Positions 1-8,848 of a stretch of DNA of 64,000 nucleotides are shown in pieces. Source of the DNA: Fimbriiglobus ruber (GTDB lineage: Bacteria > Planctomycetota > Planctomycetia > Gemmatales > Gemmataceae); assembly GCF_002197845.1 (NCBI RefSeq), contig NZ_NIDE01000005.1, positions 62,001 through 126,000 of the forward strand, written 5' to 3'. Numbering within the stretch: the first letter of the stretch is position 1; each line of letters starts with the position of its first letter. Under the pieces are notes generated by a model. It saw nothing but the letters and a program-made list of their open reading frames with translations. It had not been told where the DNA came from and ran no database searches. A program made the position numbers and the translations under genes.

Positions 1-48
1 GCCGACGATCGCGATCGAGACCGCGACGCCCAAGACACGCTTCCACAT
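1..48 (-). CDS. Truncated gene, N-terminal signal/membrane segment only
   Basis: An ATG at position 48 reading leftwards opens a frame with no stop before the window edge. The visible residues begin MWKRVLGVAVSIAIVG, a short positive start followed by a hydrophobic stretch, which looks like a signal peptide or membrane anchor. A GAGGG sequence lies about 10 bases upstream of the ATG and could be the ribosome binding site. It is divergent from selD. Only 16 residues are visible, so no function can be given; the call rests on start, binding site and composition. Confidence 0.4.
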   Translation of the reverse strand, partial: MWKRVLGVAVSIAIVG

Positions 49-263
49 GTCAGCTGCCCTCGCCCGGCTACTCACGGGAACACCACTCATGATTTCGTTC
101 GCGGCACAATCTTCTTGTGTGCGAAAGACTAGCACATTTTTCCCAAGTTGCGCGGCCGGCGGCCGACGACTCTTTCCGACCGTCGTGGGCCGGGCCGGCG
201 GGCGGCCGTAGAATGACTCGGACGCGGGCGGGCCGCGCCACGAACCCCGGCCGAGACACTGCC

Positions 264-1316
264 ATGCAGCCCGACCAAGAACTGCGGCTCTCCGACTTCG
301 CGTCCTGCGCGGGCTGCGCGAGCAAATTGCCGCCCACCAGCATCTCCCAACTTCTGGGCTTCATCCCCCCGACGCACGACCCGAACCTGCTCGTCGGCAC
401 CGAAACGCACGACGACGCGGGCGTCTACCGCATCGCGCCCGACCTGGCCCTGGTGCAGACCGTCGACTTCTTCCCGCCGGTCGTCGACGACCCGTTCGTG
501 TACGGCCAAATTGCCGCCGCGAACGCGCTCAGCGACGTGTACGCAATGGGCGGCGTGCCGGCCACCGCACTCAACCTCGTCGCCTACCCGGACGACAAGA
601 TCGGCCCCGAGTGGCTCGGCCGGATCCTCGCCGGCGGCGCCGAGCGGTGTCGGGCGGCCACGTGTACGATCGTCGGCGGCCACACGATCCGTGACGCCGT
701 CATCAAGTTCGGCATGGCCGTGACCGGGACCATCCACCCGGACCGGGTCGTGACCAACGCCGGCGCGCGGCCCGGCGACGTGCTGGTGTTGACCAAGCCG
801 CTCGGGGTCGGGTTCGTCACTACCGCGGCCAAGAAGCGCGGGTGCCCGCCGGACCTGCTGGCCGCCGCGTACGCGAGCATGGTGCGGCTCAACAAGGACG
901 CCTGTACCGCCATGCTCGCGGTCGGGGTCAGCGCGGCGACGGACGTGACCGGGTTCGGCCTCGCCGGCCACGGCTTCGAGATGGCGGACGGGTCGAAGGT
1001 CACTCTCCGGCTCCGGCTCGCCGCGCTGCCCCTCCTCCCGGGGATCGAGCAAATCGACGTGGTCACCTACCGCACCCGGGCGAGCAAGACGAACCGCGAA
1101 TACACGGAGTCGCAGACCCGCTTCGAGGGAACGCCGGACGCCTACCGGCGCGAGTTCCTGTACGACCCGCAGACGTCCGGCGGCCTGCTCATCAGCGTCC
1201 CGGCGGCCCGCGCGGCCGCGCTCGTCGGGCGGCTGAAAGAGTCGGGCGAACTCGCGGCGGCGGTCATCGGCGAAGTCACCGAGCAAGACGGCGCCGCGCT
1301 GGTCGTGACGGGGTGA
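264..1316 (+). CDS. selD: Selenide, water dikinase (selenophosphate synthetase)
   Basis: Makes selenophosphate from selenide and ATP, the selenium donor for selenocysteine and selenouridine synthesis in the cytoplasm. The 350-residue protein has the usual SelD length. The catalytic pair of the family appears as Cys18 and Lys21 in the N-terminal AGCASK motif (E. coli Cys17/Lys20 equivalent), so this is the cysteine form, not the selenocysteine form. The PurM-like ATP-binding core follows (Gly/Asp-rich stretches after residue 100, VTGFGLAGHG near residue 235, and DPQTSGG near the C-terminus). The frame is open upstream to an ATG at 117, but homology starts right after the ATG at 264, so I chose that start. 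No selA, selB or tRNA-Sec gene is visible nearby, so the user of the selenophosphate is not known from this window. Confidence 0.95.
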   Translation: MQPDQELRLSDFASCAGCASKLPPTSISQLLGFIPPTHDPNLLVGTETHDDAGVYRIAPDLALVQTVDFFPPVVDDPFVYGQIAAANALSDVYAMGGVPATALNLVAYPDDKIGPEWLGRILAGGAERCRAATCTIVGGHTIRDAVIKFGMAVTGTIHPDRVVTNAGARPGDVLVLTKPLGVGFVTTAAKKRGCPPDLLAAAYASMVRLNKDACTAMLAVGVSAATDVTGFGLAGHGFEMADGSKVTLRLRLAALPLLPGIEQIDVVTYRTRASKTNREYTESQTRFEGTPDAYRREFLYDPQTSGGLLISVPAARAAALVGRLKESGELAAAVIGEVTEQDGAALVVTG

Positions 1317-1343
1317 CCGAAGAAATGTCGCGAGGGAACGGAC

Positions 1344-1796
1344 ATGATCCAGGGCCTACGGACGGTGATTTATCACGTCTCGGACTTGAATCGGGCGAAG
1401 GCGTGGTACGCGCAGGTCGTCGGGCGGGAGCCGTATTTCGACGAGCCGTACTACGTCGGATTTGACGTCGGTGGGTTCGAACTCGGGTTGGTCCCGGACG
1501 GAAAGTCCGGGCCGGGCGGGACCGTGGCCTACTGGGGCGTCCCGGACGCGGCCGCCGAGTGGGACCGCTTGCTCGCGCTCGGGGCGACGCCGCGGGAACC
1601 CGTGCAGGACGTCGGCGGGGGCATCAAAGTCGCCACCGTCGCCGACCCGTTCGGGAACTCGTTCGGCGTCATCGAGAACCCGCACTTCTCGGTCGAGAAA
1701 GTGCGGCAGTCAGTCGTCGACGTCGGCCCGCGGTTAATGCCGGTTACTGCCCGGGGACCGCGGGGGGTACGGCGGCCGCCGGGGCCGGGTCCGTGA
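1344..1796 (+). CDS. VOC-fold (glyoxalase/bleomycin-resistance-like) protein
   Basis: Small cytoplasmic protein of the vicinal-oxygen-chelate superfamily; these are metal-dependent lyases, dioxygenases or drug-binding proteins, and the substrate cannot be read from the sequence. Residues 1-120 give a VOC module: IYHVSDLNRAKAWYAQVVG at the start, a central strand region with PGGTVAYWGV, and the typical ending DPFGNSFGVIENP. The His in IYHV and the Glu in VIEN are plausible metal ligands. It starts 27 bases after selD and is probably co-transcribed. The last 20 or so residues (Arg/Pro/Gly-rich) lie past the domain and overlap the 3' end of the convergent TPR gene by 53 bases, so the C-terminus may simply be read-through to the first stop. 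Confidence 0.85.
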   Translation: MIQGLRTVIYHVSDLNRAKAWYAQVVGREPYFDEPYYVGFDVGGFELGLVPDGKSGPGGTVAYWGVPDAAAEWDRLLALGATPREPVQDVGGGIKVATVADPFGNSFGVIENPHFSVEKVRQSVVDVGPRLMPVTARGPRGVRRPPGPGP

Positions 1797-2679
1797 AGCC
1801 GGTCTGCTGGACCGGACCTTGCGCGTTCGGCGGGACCGCGGTCATGTCTTCGAGGAACTGCCGGGCGTCGGCGTACTGCGGGTCGATGGCGAGGGCCGCC
1901 TGGATCTGTTGCTTGCCTTCGTCGACCCGGTTCATGTCGATCAGTACGCGGCCCAGGTAGAAACGGGCCTGGGACTCCGGCATCACCTTCACGAACGCCG
2001 CGTACGACTCCTGCCACCGCCCGAGTTGGGCCAGGCTGTACGCGAGCGTCTTCTGGTACTTGCGGTTTTCGGGGTCCAGGGCCAGCGCCCGGGTGGCCGC
2101 CTCGGCCACCCCGGCCCAGTCGCCGAACCGCGCCTCGGCCGACGCGAACTGGTAAGCCAGCTCGGCGTCCTTCGGGTGGTACTGGACCGCCGTCTTATAC
2201 GTCGCGATCGCCTTGTCCCGGTCCCCGATCCGCGTGTAGAGGTGGGCCAAACCCACGAGGGCCGTTTTGTTCTTGGGGTCGGTCGCGAGTACCCGCTGGT
2301 ACCGCTGGCGGGCCGAATCGAGGAGCTGATCCCGCTCGACCGAACTCTTGCCTTCGGCGAACGCGGCCTCCACTTCGGGGACGGCGAACGCGAGTTCGGT
2401 TTCGGGCTTGATCGGCTGGTTGGCCTTGGAGGCCGGCAGTGCGACCACGGGCGCGGGCGCCGGCGGCTGCGGGAAATTGCTCTTCGGCCCGAGCATGCCC
2501 GACAACATCGACGGGCGGTTCTGCGGCGTCGGCAGGCCCGGGGGCGGCGGCTGGACCGTCTCGGTCCGGGTACACCCGACCGCGCCGGCCATCAGCCCCA
2601 CACATGCCCACCGGCCCCACCGGCCGCCCGCGCGGGCGGTCGTCGGGTGAGTCCGGCGGTCGTTCCTGAGCCCGTCCAT
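1744..2679 (-). CDS. TPR-repeat lipoprotein, last gene of the Tad locus (TadD-like)
   Basis: Probable exported lipoprotein of 311 residues with tetratricopeptide repeats. After a basic N-terminus and hydrophobic segment comes the lipobox AGAVGC (Cys near residue 36), then a Pro-rich linker, then at least four TPR units between about residues 110 and 290 (for example DPKNKTALVGLAHLYTRIGD and ALDPENRKYQKTLAYSLAQL). TPR lipoproteins such as TadD serve in assembly of Tad pili, and its place at the 3' end of the Tad cluster fits, but the match is by architecture only. Start ATG 2679 is preceded by AAGGGA. Its 3' end overlaps the convergent VOC gene. Confidence 0.75.
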   Translation of the reverse strand: MDGLRNDRRTHPTTARAGGRWGRWACVGLMAGAVGCTRTETVQPPPPGLPTPQNRPSMLSGMLGPKSNFPQPPAPAPVVALPASKANQPIKPETELAFAVPEVEAAFAEGKSSVERDQLLDSARQRYQRVLATDPKNKTALVGLAHLYTRIGDRDKAIATYKTAVQYHPKDAELAYQFASAEARFGDWAGVAEAATRALALDPENRKYQKTLAYSLAQLGRWQESYAAFVKVMPESQARFYLGRVLIDMNRVDEGKQQIQAALAIDPQYADARQFLEDMTAVPPNAQGPVQQTGFTDPAPAAAVPPAVPGQ

Positions 2680-2727
2680 GGGCCGTCCCTTTTTTACAGT
2701 GGTGTGGGCCCCGGCAGGCCGCGGAGT

Positions 2728-4077
2728 TTACGTAAACTCGGCGATGAAACTGGCCGACGCCTCGACGATCAGGTCGCGCGTAAGATGCACGGGCTGACGT
2801 CTGTATCGACAGATCGACTGAACGATTTCCAACAAATCGCGGCAATCGCTGGCCCGCGGCACCCGCCCGCGGTTGTAGTACCGCTCGTAGAGGTACTCGA
2901 CCGCGTCCGCGCTGTAGTTCATCCCCAGCCGCTTGCACACGCTCGCGAAAATCTTCTCGTACACCTCGCGGACCGGGGCGAGGATGCCGACCTTGTGCCG
3001 GATCCGCCGCAGGAACGCGTCGTCGACCAGGTCCTTGGGGTCCAGGTTGGTCGAGAAGATGATGAGCTGCTCGAACGGGACCTGGAACTTCTTCCCGTTC
3101 GACACGGTCAGGAAGTCGTGCCGGTCTTCGAGCGGGAGGATCCACCGGTTCAGGAGTTCCTTCGGGCTGCACAGCTGGCGGCCGAAGTCGTCGATCAGGA
3201 ACACCCCGCCGTTGGCCTTGAAGTGGATGGGGGCCTGGTAGAAGTTCGCCTCGGCGTTGAACCGCAGGTCGAGCATGGCCAGGTTCAGTTCGCCGCCCGT
3301 CACGATCACCGGCCGGCGGATGCGGAGCCACCGCTGGTCCATCGCCCCGGTACTGAGGAGGCGGCGGACGGTCGCGTCGGCCTCGTCCCCGAACTCGGTC
3401 GGGGTGTCGTCGATGACGTGGAGCGACGGGTCGTACACGGTCACGATGTTCCCGTCCGCGATGAACGCGTACGGGATGTAAATCGACCCCCCGGCGGTGT
3501 TCATGAAGTCGCCGATCGCGCGGGCCATCGCGGTCTTCCCGTTCCCGGGCGGGCCGTAGATGAACACCGACCGGCCGCTGATGATGGCCGGGCCGATGGC
3601 GGTGAACATCTCCTCCCGCAGCACCAAGTGGCTGAACGGCGCCCGGAGCGATTCGGGGTAACACTGGAGGCCGGTGACGGTCTGGCGGTAGCACTGTTCG
3701 ACGTAGTCTTCGAGCGGGACCGGGGCCGGGCCGACGTACGCGCACTGCTTCATCGCGTCTTGCGCCCGCCGCCGGCCGAGGTCGGTCAGGCTGTACTTGT
3801 AGCTGACCTCCCCGACCAGGTCCCCGCCGTCCACCTGGATGCACTTCTCGTCCTTCAAGAACTTGAGCGAGTCGCGGACCACCTTGAACGGCAGGCACAT
3901 GTACTGGGCCAGGTCGCGGCCCAGCTGGGGCCCGCGGACGTAAATGGTCCGTAGGATCTGGTCGGTCAGAAAGGCCGTGGACAGGCCGGCTTCCCGGAGC
4001 GTCTCCGGCGCGCTCGGGGCTTCCGGGGTCGGGTTCGATTCCCAGTCGACGATCGGCTGGCGGGGTTGCAGGGCCAT
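2728..4077 (-). CDS. AAA+ ATPase with N-terminal winged-helix-like region
   Basis: A 449-residue cytoplasmic ATPase. Walker A is GPPGNGKT at residues 175-182 and Walker B VFLIDDFGR at 292-300; sensor-like STNLDP follows. This is MoxR/ATPase-chaperone style, where such proteins remodel partner complexes. Residues 35-110 look like a winged-helix module (LAQYMCLPFKVVRDSLKFLKDEKCIQ, then a SLTDLGRRRA turn), which could bind nucleic acid or protein. It stands 48 bases upstream of the TPR lipoprotein gene and 55 bases downstream of the small membrane protein gene, all in the Tad direction, so it is likely part of the same transcription unit. It is not one of the standard Tad proteins, and its client is unknown. 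Confidence 0.75.
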   Translation of the reverse strand: MALQPRQPIVDWESNPTPEAPSAPETLREAGLSTAFLTDQILRTIYVRGPQLGRDLAQYMCLPFKVVRDSLKFLKDEKCIQVDGGDLVGEVSYKYSLTDLGRRRAQDAMKQCAYVGPAPVPLEDYVEQCYRQTVTGLQCYPESLRAPFSHLVLREEMFTAIGPAIISGRSVFIYGPPGNGKTAMARAIGDFMNTAGGSIYIPYAFIADGNIVTVYDPSLHVIDDTPTEFGDEADATVRRLLSTGAMDQRWLRIRRPVIVTGGELNLAMLDLRFNAEANFYQAPIHFKANGGVFLIDDFGRQLCSPKELLNRWILPLEDRHDFLTVSNGKKFQVPFEQLIIFSTNLDPKDLVDDAFLRRIRHKVGILAPVREVYEKIFASVCKRLGMNYSADAVEYLYERYYNRGRVPRASDCRDLLEIVQSICRYRRQPVHLTRDLIVEASASFIAEFT

Positions 4078-4132
4078 GACGGCGTCCTCGGTGCTGGGCG
4101 CGGGTGCGGCGAATGAGTGTGTGACGAAGTGG

Positions 4133-4405
4133 TTACTTCAACCACTTGCCCCGGGTGATGATGAAGATGCAGATGACCGCGAGCCCGAGCATACCCATGA
4201 CCACGCCGCTCTGCTTTTTGAACGCCGTGGTCCAGAACTCGACGAACCCGTCGGCGTAGCCCGTCCGGGCCACGACCGCCGGGGCGGACGCCGGCGGCCC
4301 GTCCGCCGCCCCGGCCACCGCGGCGGCGAGGAGCGAAAGCGCGAGGGCGAGGAGCGAAAGCGCGAGAACCCGGCGGCCCGCGGTGTACGTCGAGGTGTGC
4401 GTCAC
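4133..4405 (-). CDS. Small secreted/membrane protein in the Tad cluster
   Basis: A 90-residue protein with a signal-peptide-like N-terminus (hydrophobic residues 13-33) and a C-terminal membrane segment (about residues 66-85) ending in Arg-Gly-Lys. I chose the GTG at 4405, which has AAGGGG seven bases upstream, over the longer open frame from 4465. The hydrophobic core is built from a duplicated heptad, encoded by a perfect 21-base tandem duplication (4325-4345 and 4346-4366). No family recognised. Its position between the lipoprotein and the AAA+ ATPase suggests a role in or near the pilus machine, which is inference. Confidence 0.6.
   Translation of the reverse strand: MTHTSTYTAGRRVLALSLLALALSLLAAAVAGAADGPPASAPAVVARTGYADGFVEFWTTAFKKQSGVVMGMLGLAVICIFIITRGKWLK
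4325..4366. repeat. 21-bp tandem duplication inside a signal sequence
   Basis: Two perfect adjacent copies of a 21-base unit (GGCGAGGAGC start). On the minus strand they code for the repeated Leu/Ala/Ser heptad in the signal peptide of the small Tad-cluster protein, so the duplication keeps the frame and lengthens the hydrophobic core. Confidence 0.9.
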
Positions 4406-4530
4406 GGTAAACCCCTTAACAATTAACACTCGCGGGCGGCAGTCCCGGCCCGCGGCCGTCGTCAAAAACAGCGAGGCGGTCGGCCGCGGTCCGGCCGATC
4501 GCCTCGCGAATCCGTGCGCCCGGTCCGGGG

Positions 4531-5238
4531 TTAGCGGCCGGTCGGCCCGACGGTCGTCCCGCCGCCGGTACCCGTCCCGCCGCCGGTGCCCGTCCCGCCG
4601 CCAATGTTGCCCTGGCCCGCGGCTCCACCCTGGATGCCCTGGCCACCGGCCCCGGTCCCGAGGTTGCTGCCGAACCCGGTCAACCCGGCGGTAAACCGCA
4701 GCGGGTACGCGCGGGCCGCGTTGGACGGCCCCTGGGCGTTCATCAGGACGTCACTCGGGTCGATGACCGCGACCTCGAACGTCATCGGCCGGCCGGCGGT
4801 CGACGCGGAGAGGTACTGCTGGATCGCGCGGACGCGCTTGGCGTCCAGCTCCGCCCGGTCGGCGGCGTACTTGTCCGGGGTGGCCGCGTTGTACGCGAGG
4901 TCGCGGGACGTCTGGAGGAACACCTTCGCGTCCGGGGCCGGCCGCCGCCGCGTCACGTAGTCGAGTTTCTCGAGCCCGGCCGAGTTCAGCTTGTCCGTGC
5001 CGGGCTCGAAGAAGTACGTGAACACCGTCTGTTCGATGACCCGCCCGTTCTCGACGTGGGCGGAGAACGGGGCCAGGACTTCCTGCCGGGCCACGTAGGA
5101 ATACCGCTCGGGCCAGCACGGGTCCGCCACGTCGGCGTACCGGGCCTGGAGGCCCGGGCGGTCGCCCGACATGCACCCGACCGACCCGAGCCCGCCGCAC
5201 GCGACCGCCGCAGCCGTCGCCTTCACAAACCGGTTCAT
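4531..5238 (-). CDS. Predicted lipoprotein with Gly/Thr-rich tail
   Basis: A 235-residue putative lipoprotein: signal sequence with lipobox GSVGC (Cys near residue 22), a globular region of about 160 residues, then a Gly/Thr/Gln-rich tail of low complexity. The central part has an OmpA/TadG-like flavour (VFTYFFEPGTDKLNSAGLEKLDYVTRR, followed by DRAELDAKRVRAIQQYL), as in OmpA C-terminal domains that bind peptidoglycan, but I cannot confirm that family. The ribosome binding site GGAGGAG is well placed before ATG 5238. The gene follows tadC by 49 bases in the same direction, so it likely acts in the envelope with the pilus apparatus. Confidence 0.7.
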   Translation of the reverse strand: MNRFVKATAAAVACGGLGSVGCMSGDRPGLQARYADVADPCWPERYSYVARQEVLAPFSAHVENGRVIEQTVFTYFFEPGTDKLNSAGLEKLDYVTRRRPAPDAKVFLQTSRDLAYNAATPDKYAADRAELDAKRVRAIQQYLSASTAGRPMTFEVAVIDPSDVLMNAQGPSNAARAYPLRFTAGLTGFGSNLGTGAGGQGIQGGAAGQGNIGGGTGTGGGTGTGGGTTVGPTGR

Positions 5239-5287
5239 CGCGCTCTCCTCCTTGAGGGCGTTAGGGCGTCCTGCCCGCGGCCCGGGT

Positions 5288-6241
5288 TCAGCCTTTCAAC
5301 AAGTTTCGTTGGATCTGGATGGCCGCCGGGCCACACAGGACCACGAAGATCGCCGGGAAGATGAACAACACCAGCGGGAAAATCAGCTTCACGGCCGTCT
5401 TGGCCGCCTTCTCTTCGGCGATCTGCCGCCGGCGGACCCGCATCGAGTCCGACTGGACGCGGAGCGCCTGGGCGATGCTCGACCCGAACCGGTCGGCCTG
5501 GATCAGGATGGCCGCCAGGCTCCGGACGTCGTCCACCCCGGTCCGCACCCCGAGGTCGTGGAGGACCTCGCGGCGGGGCCGGCCCATCTGGAGCTGGAGG
5601 TTCGCCAGGGCGAACTCCTCGGTCAGCACTTTCGCGTGCCCCTTCATCTCGTCCGTCACCTTCCGCATCGCGGCGTCCAGCCCGAGCCCGCTCTCGACGC
5701 ACACGACCAACAGGTCGAGGCCGTCCGGCAGGGTCAGGAAGATTTCCATCTGGCGGGTCTTCTTCAGGTGATTCAGCCCGATCACCGGGAAGTAGAGCCC
5801 GAGCCCGAGGACCCCGGCCAGGAGCAACAGGCCCATGGACGAGAACCCGAACATGCAGTACACGAAGATCAGCCCCGGCACCGCGCACCCGAGGCAGAAC
5901 ACGCGGATGCCGAGGAAGATCCCCGGGGCCGCCTCGCTCCGGAACCCGGCGTTGGCCAGCTTCACCCGGAGCGAGTTCTTCTCCAGCTCGGACTGCGGTT
6001 CCATCGAGGCGCCGAGGCTGGTGATCGCGTCCTTCAGCCCGGCGAACCGGTTCCGCGATTCGGCCTGGGACATCTCCAGGTCGACCAGCGACTTCGGCCG
6101 GCCGATCCGGTCCAGCCGGTCTTCGGCCTGGCTGTTGCGGTTCGAGATCGCCGACAGGAGCCAGAACGTCCCCGCCATAAACCCGACGAACACGACCACG
6201 GGCAACAGGTCGTCGGCCGACACTAACGCGAACAGGTCCAC
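5288..6241 (-). CDS. tadC: Tad pilus inner-membrane platform protein (type II secretion F family, TadC-like)
   Basis: Inner-membrane platform protein that, with TadB, couples the CpaF motor to pilin assembly. The 317 residues hold an N-terminal membrane segment, two central membrane segments (about residues 100-160) and a C-terminal one, with the T2SSF cytoplasmic domain between them (LPDGLDLLVVCVESGLGLDAAMRKV, the usual start of this domain, and QADRFGSSIAQALRVQSDSMR). The start is a GTG at 6241 with GGAG nine bases upstream. It lies 47 bases after tadB and is of normal family length. Confidence 0.85.
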   Translation of the reverse strand: MDLFALVSADDLLPVVVFVGFMAGTFWLLSAISNRNSQAEDRLDRIGRPKSLVDLEMSQAESRNRFAGLKDAITSLGASMEPQSELEKNSLRVKLANAGFRSEAAPGIFLGIRVFCLGCAVPGLIFVYCMFGFSSMGLLLLAGVLGLGLYFPVIGLNHLKKTRQMEIFLTLPDGLDLLVVCVESGLGLDAAMRKVTDEMKGHAKVLTEEFALANLQLQMGRPRREVLHDLGVRTGVDDVRSLAAILIQADRFGSSIAQALRVQSDSMRVRRRQIAEEKAAKTAVKLIFPLVLFIFPAIFVVLCGPAAIQIQRNLLKG

Positions 6242-6288
6242 GGTGAATCTCCGGCAGGTGTCTCAGTAGGTGGTCCGCACGACCGGCG

Positions 6289-7254
6289 TTACACTTTGAT
6301 GTCGATAATTTTCTTGATCGAGTACGACCCGATCAGCATGAGCACGACCGCCCCGATCGACATCTTGACGCCAATCGGGTCTTTCCACAGCAGGGCCACG
6401 TAGTCCGGCTTCATCCACAGCATGAGCAGGAACAGGCCGATCGGCAGGGCGACCAGGACGATCCCGGACAGGCGGCCTTCGGCCGTCAGGGCCTTGACCT
6501 GGCCCAGGATCTTGAACCGCTCGCGGATCACGTACCCGATCCGGTCCAGGATCTCGGCCAGGTCGCCCCCGGTCTGCCGCTGGATCGCGACGCTCGTGAC
6601 GAAGAACTTGAGGTCCAGGTTGGGCACCCGGTCGCACATGTTCTTGAGCGCCTCCTCCAGCGGGATGCCGAGGTTCTGCTCCTCGTACACCCGGCCGAAC
6701 TCCTTGGACACCGGGGCCGGCATCTCGTCGGCGACGACGTGCATGCCGGCGGCCAGCGAGTGCCCGGCCCGCAGGGCCCGGGCGACCAGCTCCATCGCGT
6801 CCGGGAGCTGGGCGGCGAAGTTCTTGAGCCGGGACGTCCGCTTCATGAACAGCCAGATGAACGGGGCCGTCAGCCCGCCCAGGGCGGTCACGGGGGCGAC
6901 GTACGGGTTCACCATCCACGCCCCGACCAGGCCGAGGACGACCGCCCCGACCAGGCCGATCCCGAACAGCGCGCCCGGCTTGATGTTCGCGTCCGCCTGC
7001 TCGATGACCTTCGGCAGGTTGAAGAACTCCGGGGTCAGCTTGTCGAGGACGTTCTTCTTATCGACCTCCTGGAGGGCCTGCTTCAGTAACAGGTCGGCGG
7101 ACGAGTCTTTCCGCCCGCCCCGGCCGACCAGCAGGTCGAGCCGCTCGGACGCCTTCCCTTCCTCCTGGTTCCGCACGAGCGCGAGCATCAGGATGAACAC
7201 CGCGGCGACGACGAGCGCGCCGACCAGCAGGGACAACACGAGGGGGCTGAGCAT
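6289..7254 (-). CDS. tadB: Tad pilus inner-membrane platform protein (type II secretion F family, TadB-like)
   Basis: Partner of TadC in the inner-membrane platform. The product from ATG 7254 is 321 residues with an N-terminal membrane segment (residues 3-25), a pair of segments near 95-140, and a C-terminal hairpin. The T2SSF domain is visible in LPDAMELVARALRAGHSLAAGM and QRQTGGDLAEILDRIGYVIRER. A much longer open frame continues upstream through the cpaF gene region, but the hydrophobic start at 7254 and the gene order fix the true start. It sits between cpaF and tadC, the canonical Tad order; the 150 bases between cpaF and tadB show nothing recognisable. Confidence 0.87.
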   Translation of the reverse strand: MLSPLVLSLLVGALVVAAVFILMLALVRNQEEGKASERLDLLVGRGGRKDSSADLLLKQALQEVDKKNVLDKLTPEFFNLPKVIEQADANIKPGALFGIGLVGAVVLGLVGAWMVNPYVAPVTALGGLTAPFIWLFMKRTSRLKNFAAQLPDAMELVARALRAGHSLAAGMHVVADEMPAPVSKEFGRVYEEQNLGIPLEEALKNMCDRVPNLDLKFFVTSVAIQRQTGGDLAEILDRIGYVIRERFKILGQVKALTAEGRLSGIVLVALPIGLFLLMLWMKPDYVALLWKDPIGVKMSIGAVVLMLIGSYSIKKIIDIKV

Positions 7255-7406
7255 GGTGTGGACACCTGACACGGGGTGCGCTAATCGGCTCGGCCGGCAG
7301 TCCGCCGGGCTCGACCGGGCCCGTCCGTGGGCGGTGATTCGGGTACCCGCCGGCACGCGCCGGCGGGGGGACGACTGGGGCGGCCGCGGGCGGGCCCGCG
7401 GCCGGG

Positions 7407-8798
7407 TCAGTCGCGCATCAACACGCGCTCCGCGAACATGTTCGACGGGAGCTTGATACCTTTGGCCTCGAGCCGCGGCACGAACGTCGGGCGGACGCCG
7501 GTGGCTTCGAACTGGCCGTACGCCCGGGCGTTCTGGTCGACCCCGGCCTGCCGGTAGCGGAACACTTCCTGCATGATGATGATGTCCTGCTCCATGTTCA
7601 TCACCTCGGTGATGCTGGTCATCTTCCGGGGCCCGCCCTGGAGGCGGTTGACCTGGATGATGAGGTCGACGGCCGAGCTGATCTGCTGCCGCATGGCCTT
7701 CACCGGGAGCTCGGCCCCGGCCATCATGATCAGCGTCTCGAGGCGGGACAGGGCGTCCCGCGGGCTGTTCGAGTGGATGGTCGTCATCGACCCCGAGTGC
7801 CCGGTGTTCATGGCCTGGAGCATGTCCATCGCCTCGCCGCCGCGGCACTCGCCGACGATGATCCGGTCGGGCCGCATCCGCAGGGCGTTCCGCACCAGGT
7901 CGCGGGTGTTCACGGCCCCCTTGCCCTCGATGTTCGGCGGGCGGGTCTCCAGGCGGACGACGTGGTCCTGCTGGATCTGGAGTTCGGCCGCGTCCTCGAT
8001 CGTGACCAGCCGCTCGTCCCCCGGGATGAACGCCGACAAGGTGTTCAGCAGGGTCGTCTTCCCGGACCCGGTGCCGCCGCTGATGATGATGTTCAGCCGG
8101 GCCTTGATCGCGCCCTCCAGGAGCATCGCCATTTCCGGGGTGAACGCCTTGTAGTTCAGCAGGTCTTCGAGCTTCAGCGGGTTCGCCCCGAACCGGCGGA
8201 TGGACAGGGACGCCCCGTCCAGCGCGATCGGCGGGATGACCACGTTGACCCGCGACCCGTCCGGCAGGCGGGCGTCGCACAGGGGGCTCGTCTCGTCCAC
8301 CCGCCGGCCGACCTTCGACACGATCCGGTCGATGATCTGGAGCAGGTGGTCGTTGTCCCGGAAGACGACTTCCGACTTCTCGATCTTGCCCCGCCGCTCG
8401 ACGTAAATCTTCCGCGGCCCGTTGACCATGATTTCGCTCACGGTCGGGTCCTTGAGCAGCGGCTCCATCGGCCCGAACCCGAGCGTCTCGTCGAGGATCT
8501 CCTCGATCAACTTCTCCCGCTCGATCCGGTTCAGGAGCGGGTTCTCGGTGTCGCACAGGTGCTCGATCGCGCGGCGGATGTCCCGCCGCATGGTGTCGCT
8601 GGACAGGTCCTTGACCCGCGACAGGTCGAGCCGCTCGACCAGCTTCGAGTGGATCTGCCGCTTGAGGTCCTCGAAGTTCTTCCCGCCGCCCCCGCCGGAC
8701 CCGCCGAAGCTCGGGCTGGACAGCCGGGACAGGCCGCTGTGGCTGCCCTGGCTGCTCAGGCTGTTGAGCTTCGAGATCCCCTGCTGCAACCGCGACAT
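7407..8798 (-). CDS. cpaF: Tad pilus secretion ATPase (CpaF/TadA)
   Basis: Hexameric motor ATPase that powers pilus assembly at the inner membrane. The 463-residue product starts at ATG 8798 and has a Ser/Gly-rich N-terminal stretch (residues 12-40), the CpaF N-terminal domain (to about 215), and the VirB11-like core with Walker [10 protein letters not shown] at 241-249, and the Asp/His-box regions typical of secretion ATPases ([19 protein letters not shown], then [19 protein letters not shown]). The frame is open for another 460 codons upstream, overlapping cpaE, but that is antisense-like GC-rich shadow. Next to cpaE (50 bases) and tadB. Confidence 0.93.
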   Translation of the reverse strand: MSRLQQGISKLNSLSSQGSHSGLSRLSSPSFGGSGGGGGKNFEDLKRQIHSKLVERLDLSRVKDLSSDTMRRDIRRAIEHLCDTENPLLNRIEREKLIEEILDETLGFGPMEPLLKDPTVSEIMVNGPRKIYVERRGKIEKSEVVFRDNDHLLQIIDRIVSKVGRRVDETSPLCDARLPDGSRVNVVIPPIALDGASLSIRRFGANPLKLEDLLNYKAFTPEMAMLLEGAIKARLNIIISGGTGSGKTTLLNTLSAFIPGDERLVTIEDAAELQIQQDHVVRLETRPPNIEGKGAVNTRDLVRNALRMRPDRIIVGECRGGEAMDMLQAMNTGHSGSMTTIHSNSPRDALSRLETLIMMAGAELPVKAMRQQISSAVDLIIQVNRLQGGPRKMTSITEVMNMEQDIIIMQEVFRYRQAGVDQNARAYGQFEATGVRPTFVPRLEAKGIKLPSNMFAERVLMRD

Positions 8799-8848
8799 AC
8801 GAGTCGTCCTCTGGGCGCGCGTCCGTTGGTGCTTCGTTTTCCGTGGGG

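Noticed and set aside
1819-3954. 711-codon open frame on the plus strand over the TPR and AAA+ genes
   Set aside because: Antisense shadow caused by high GC; no domain, Arg/Val/Pro-rich, and the opposite strand has clear conserved proteins.
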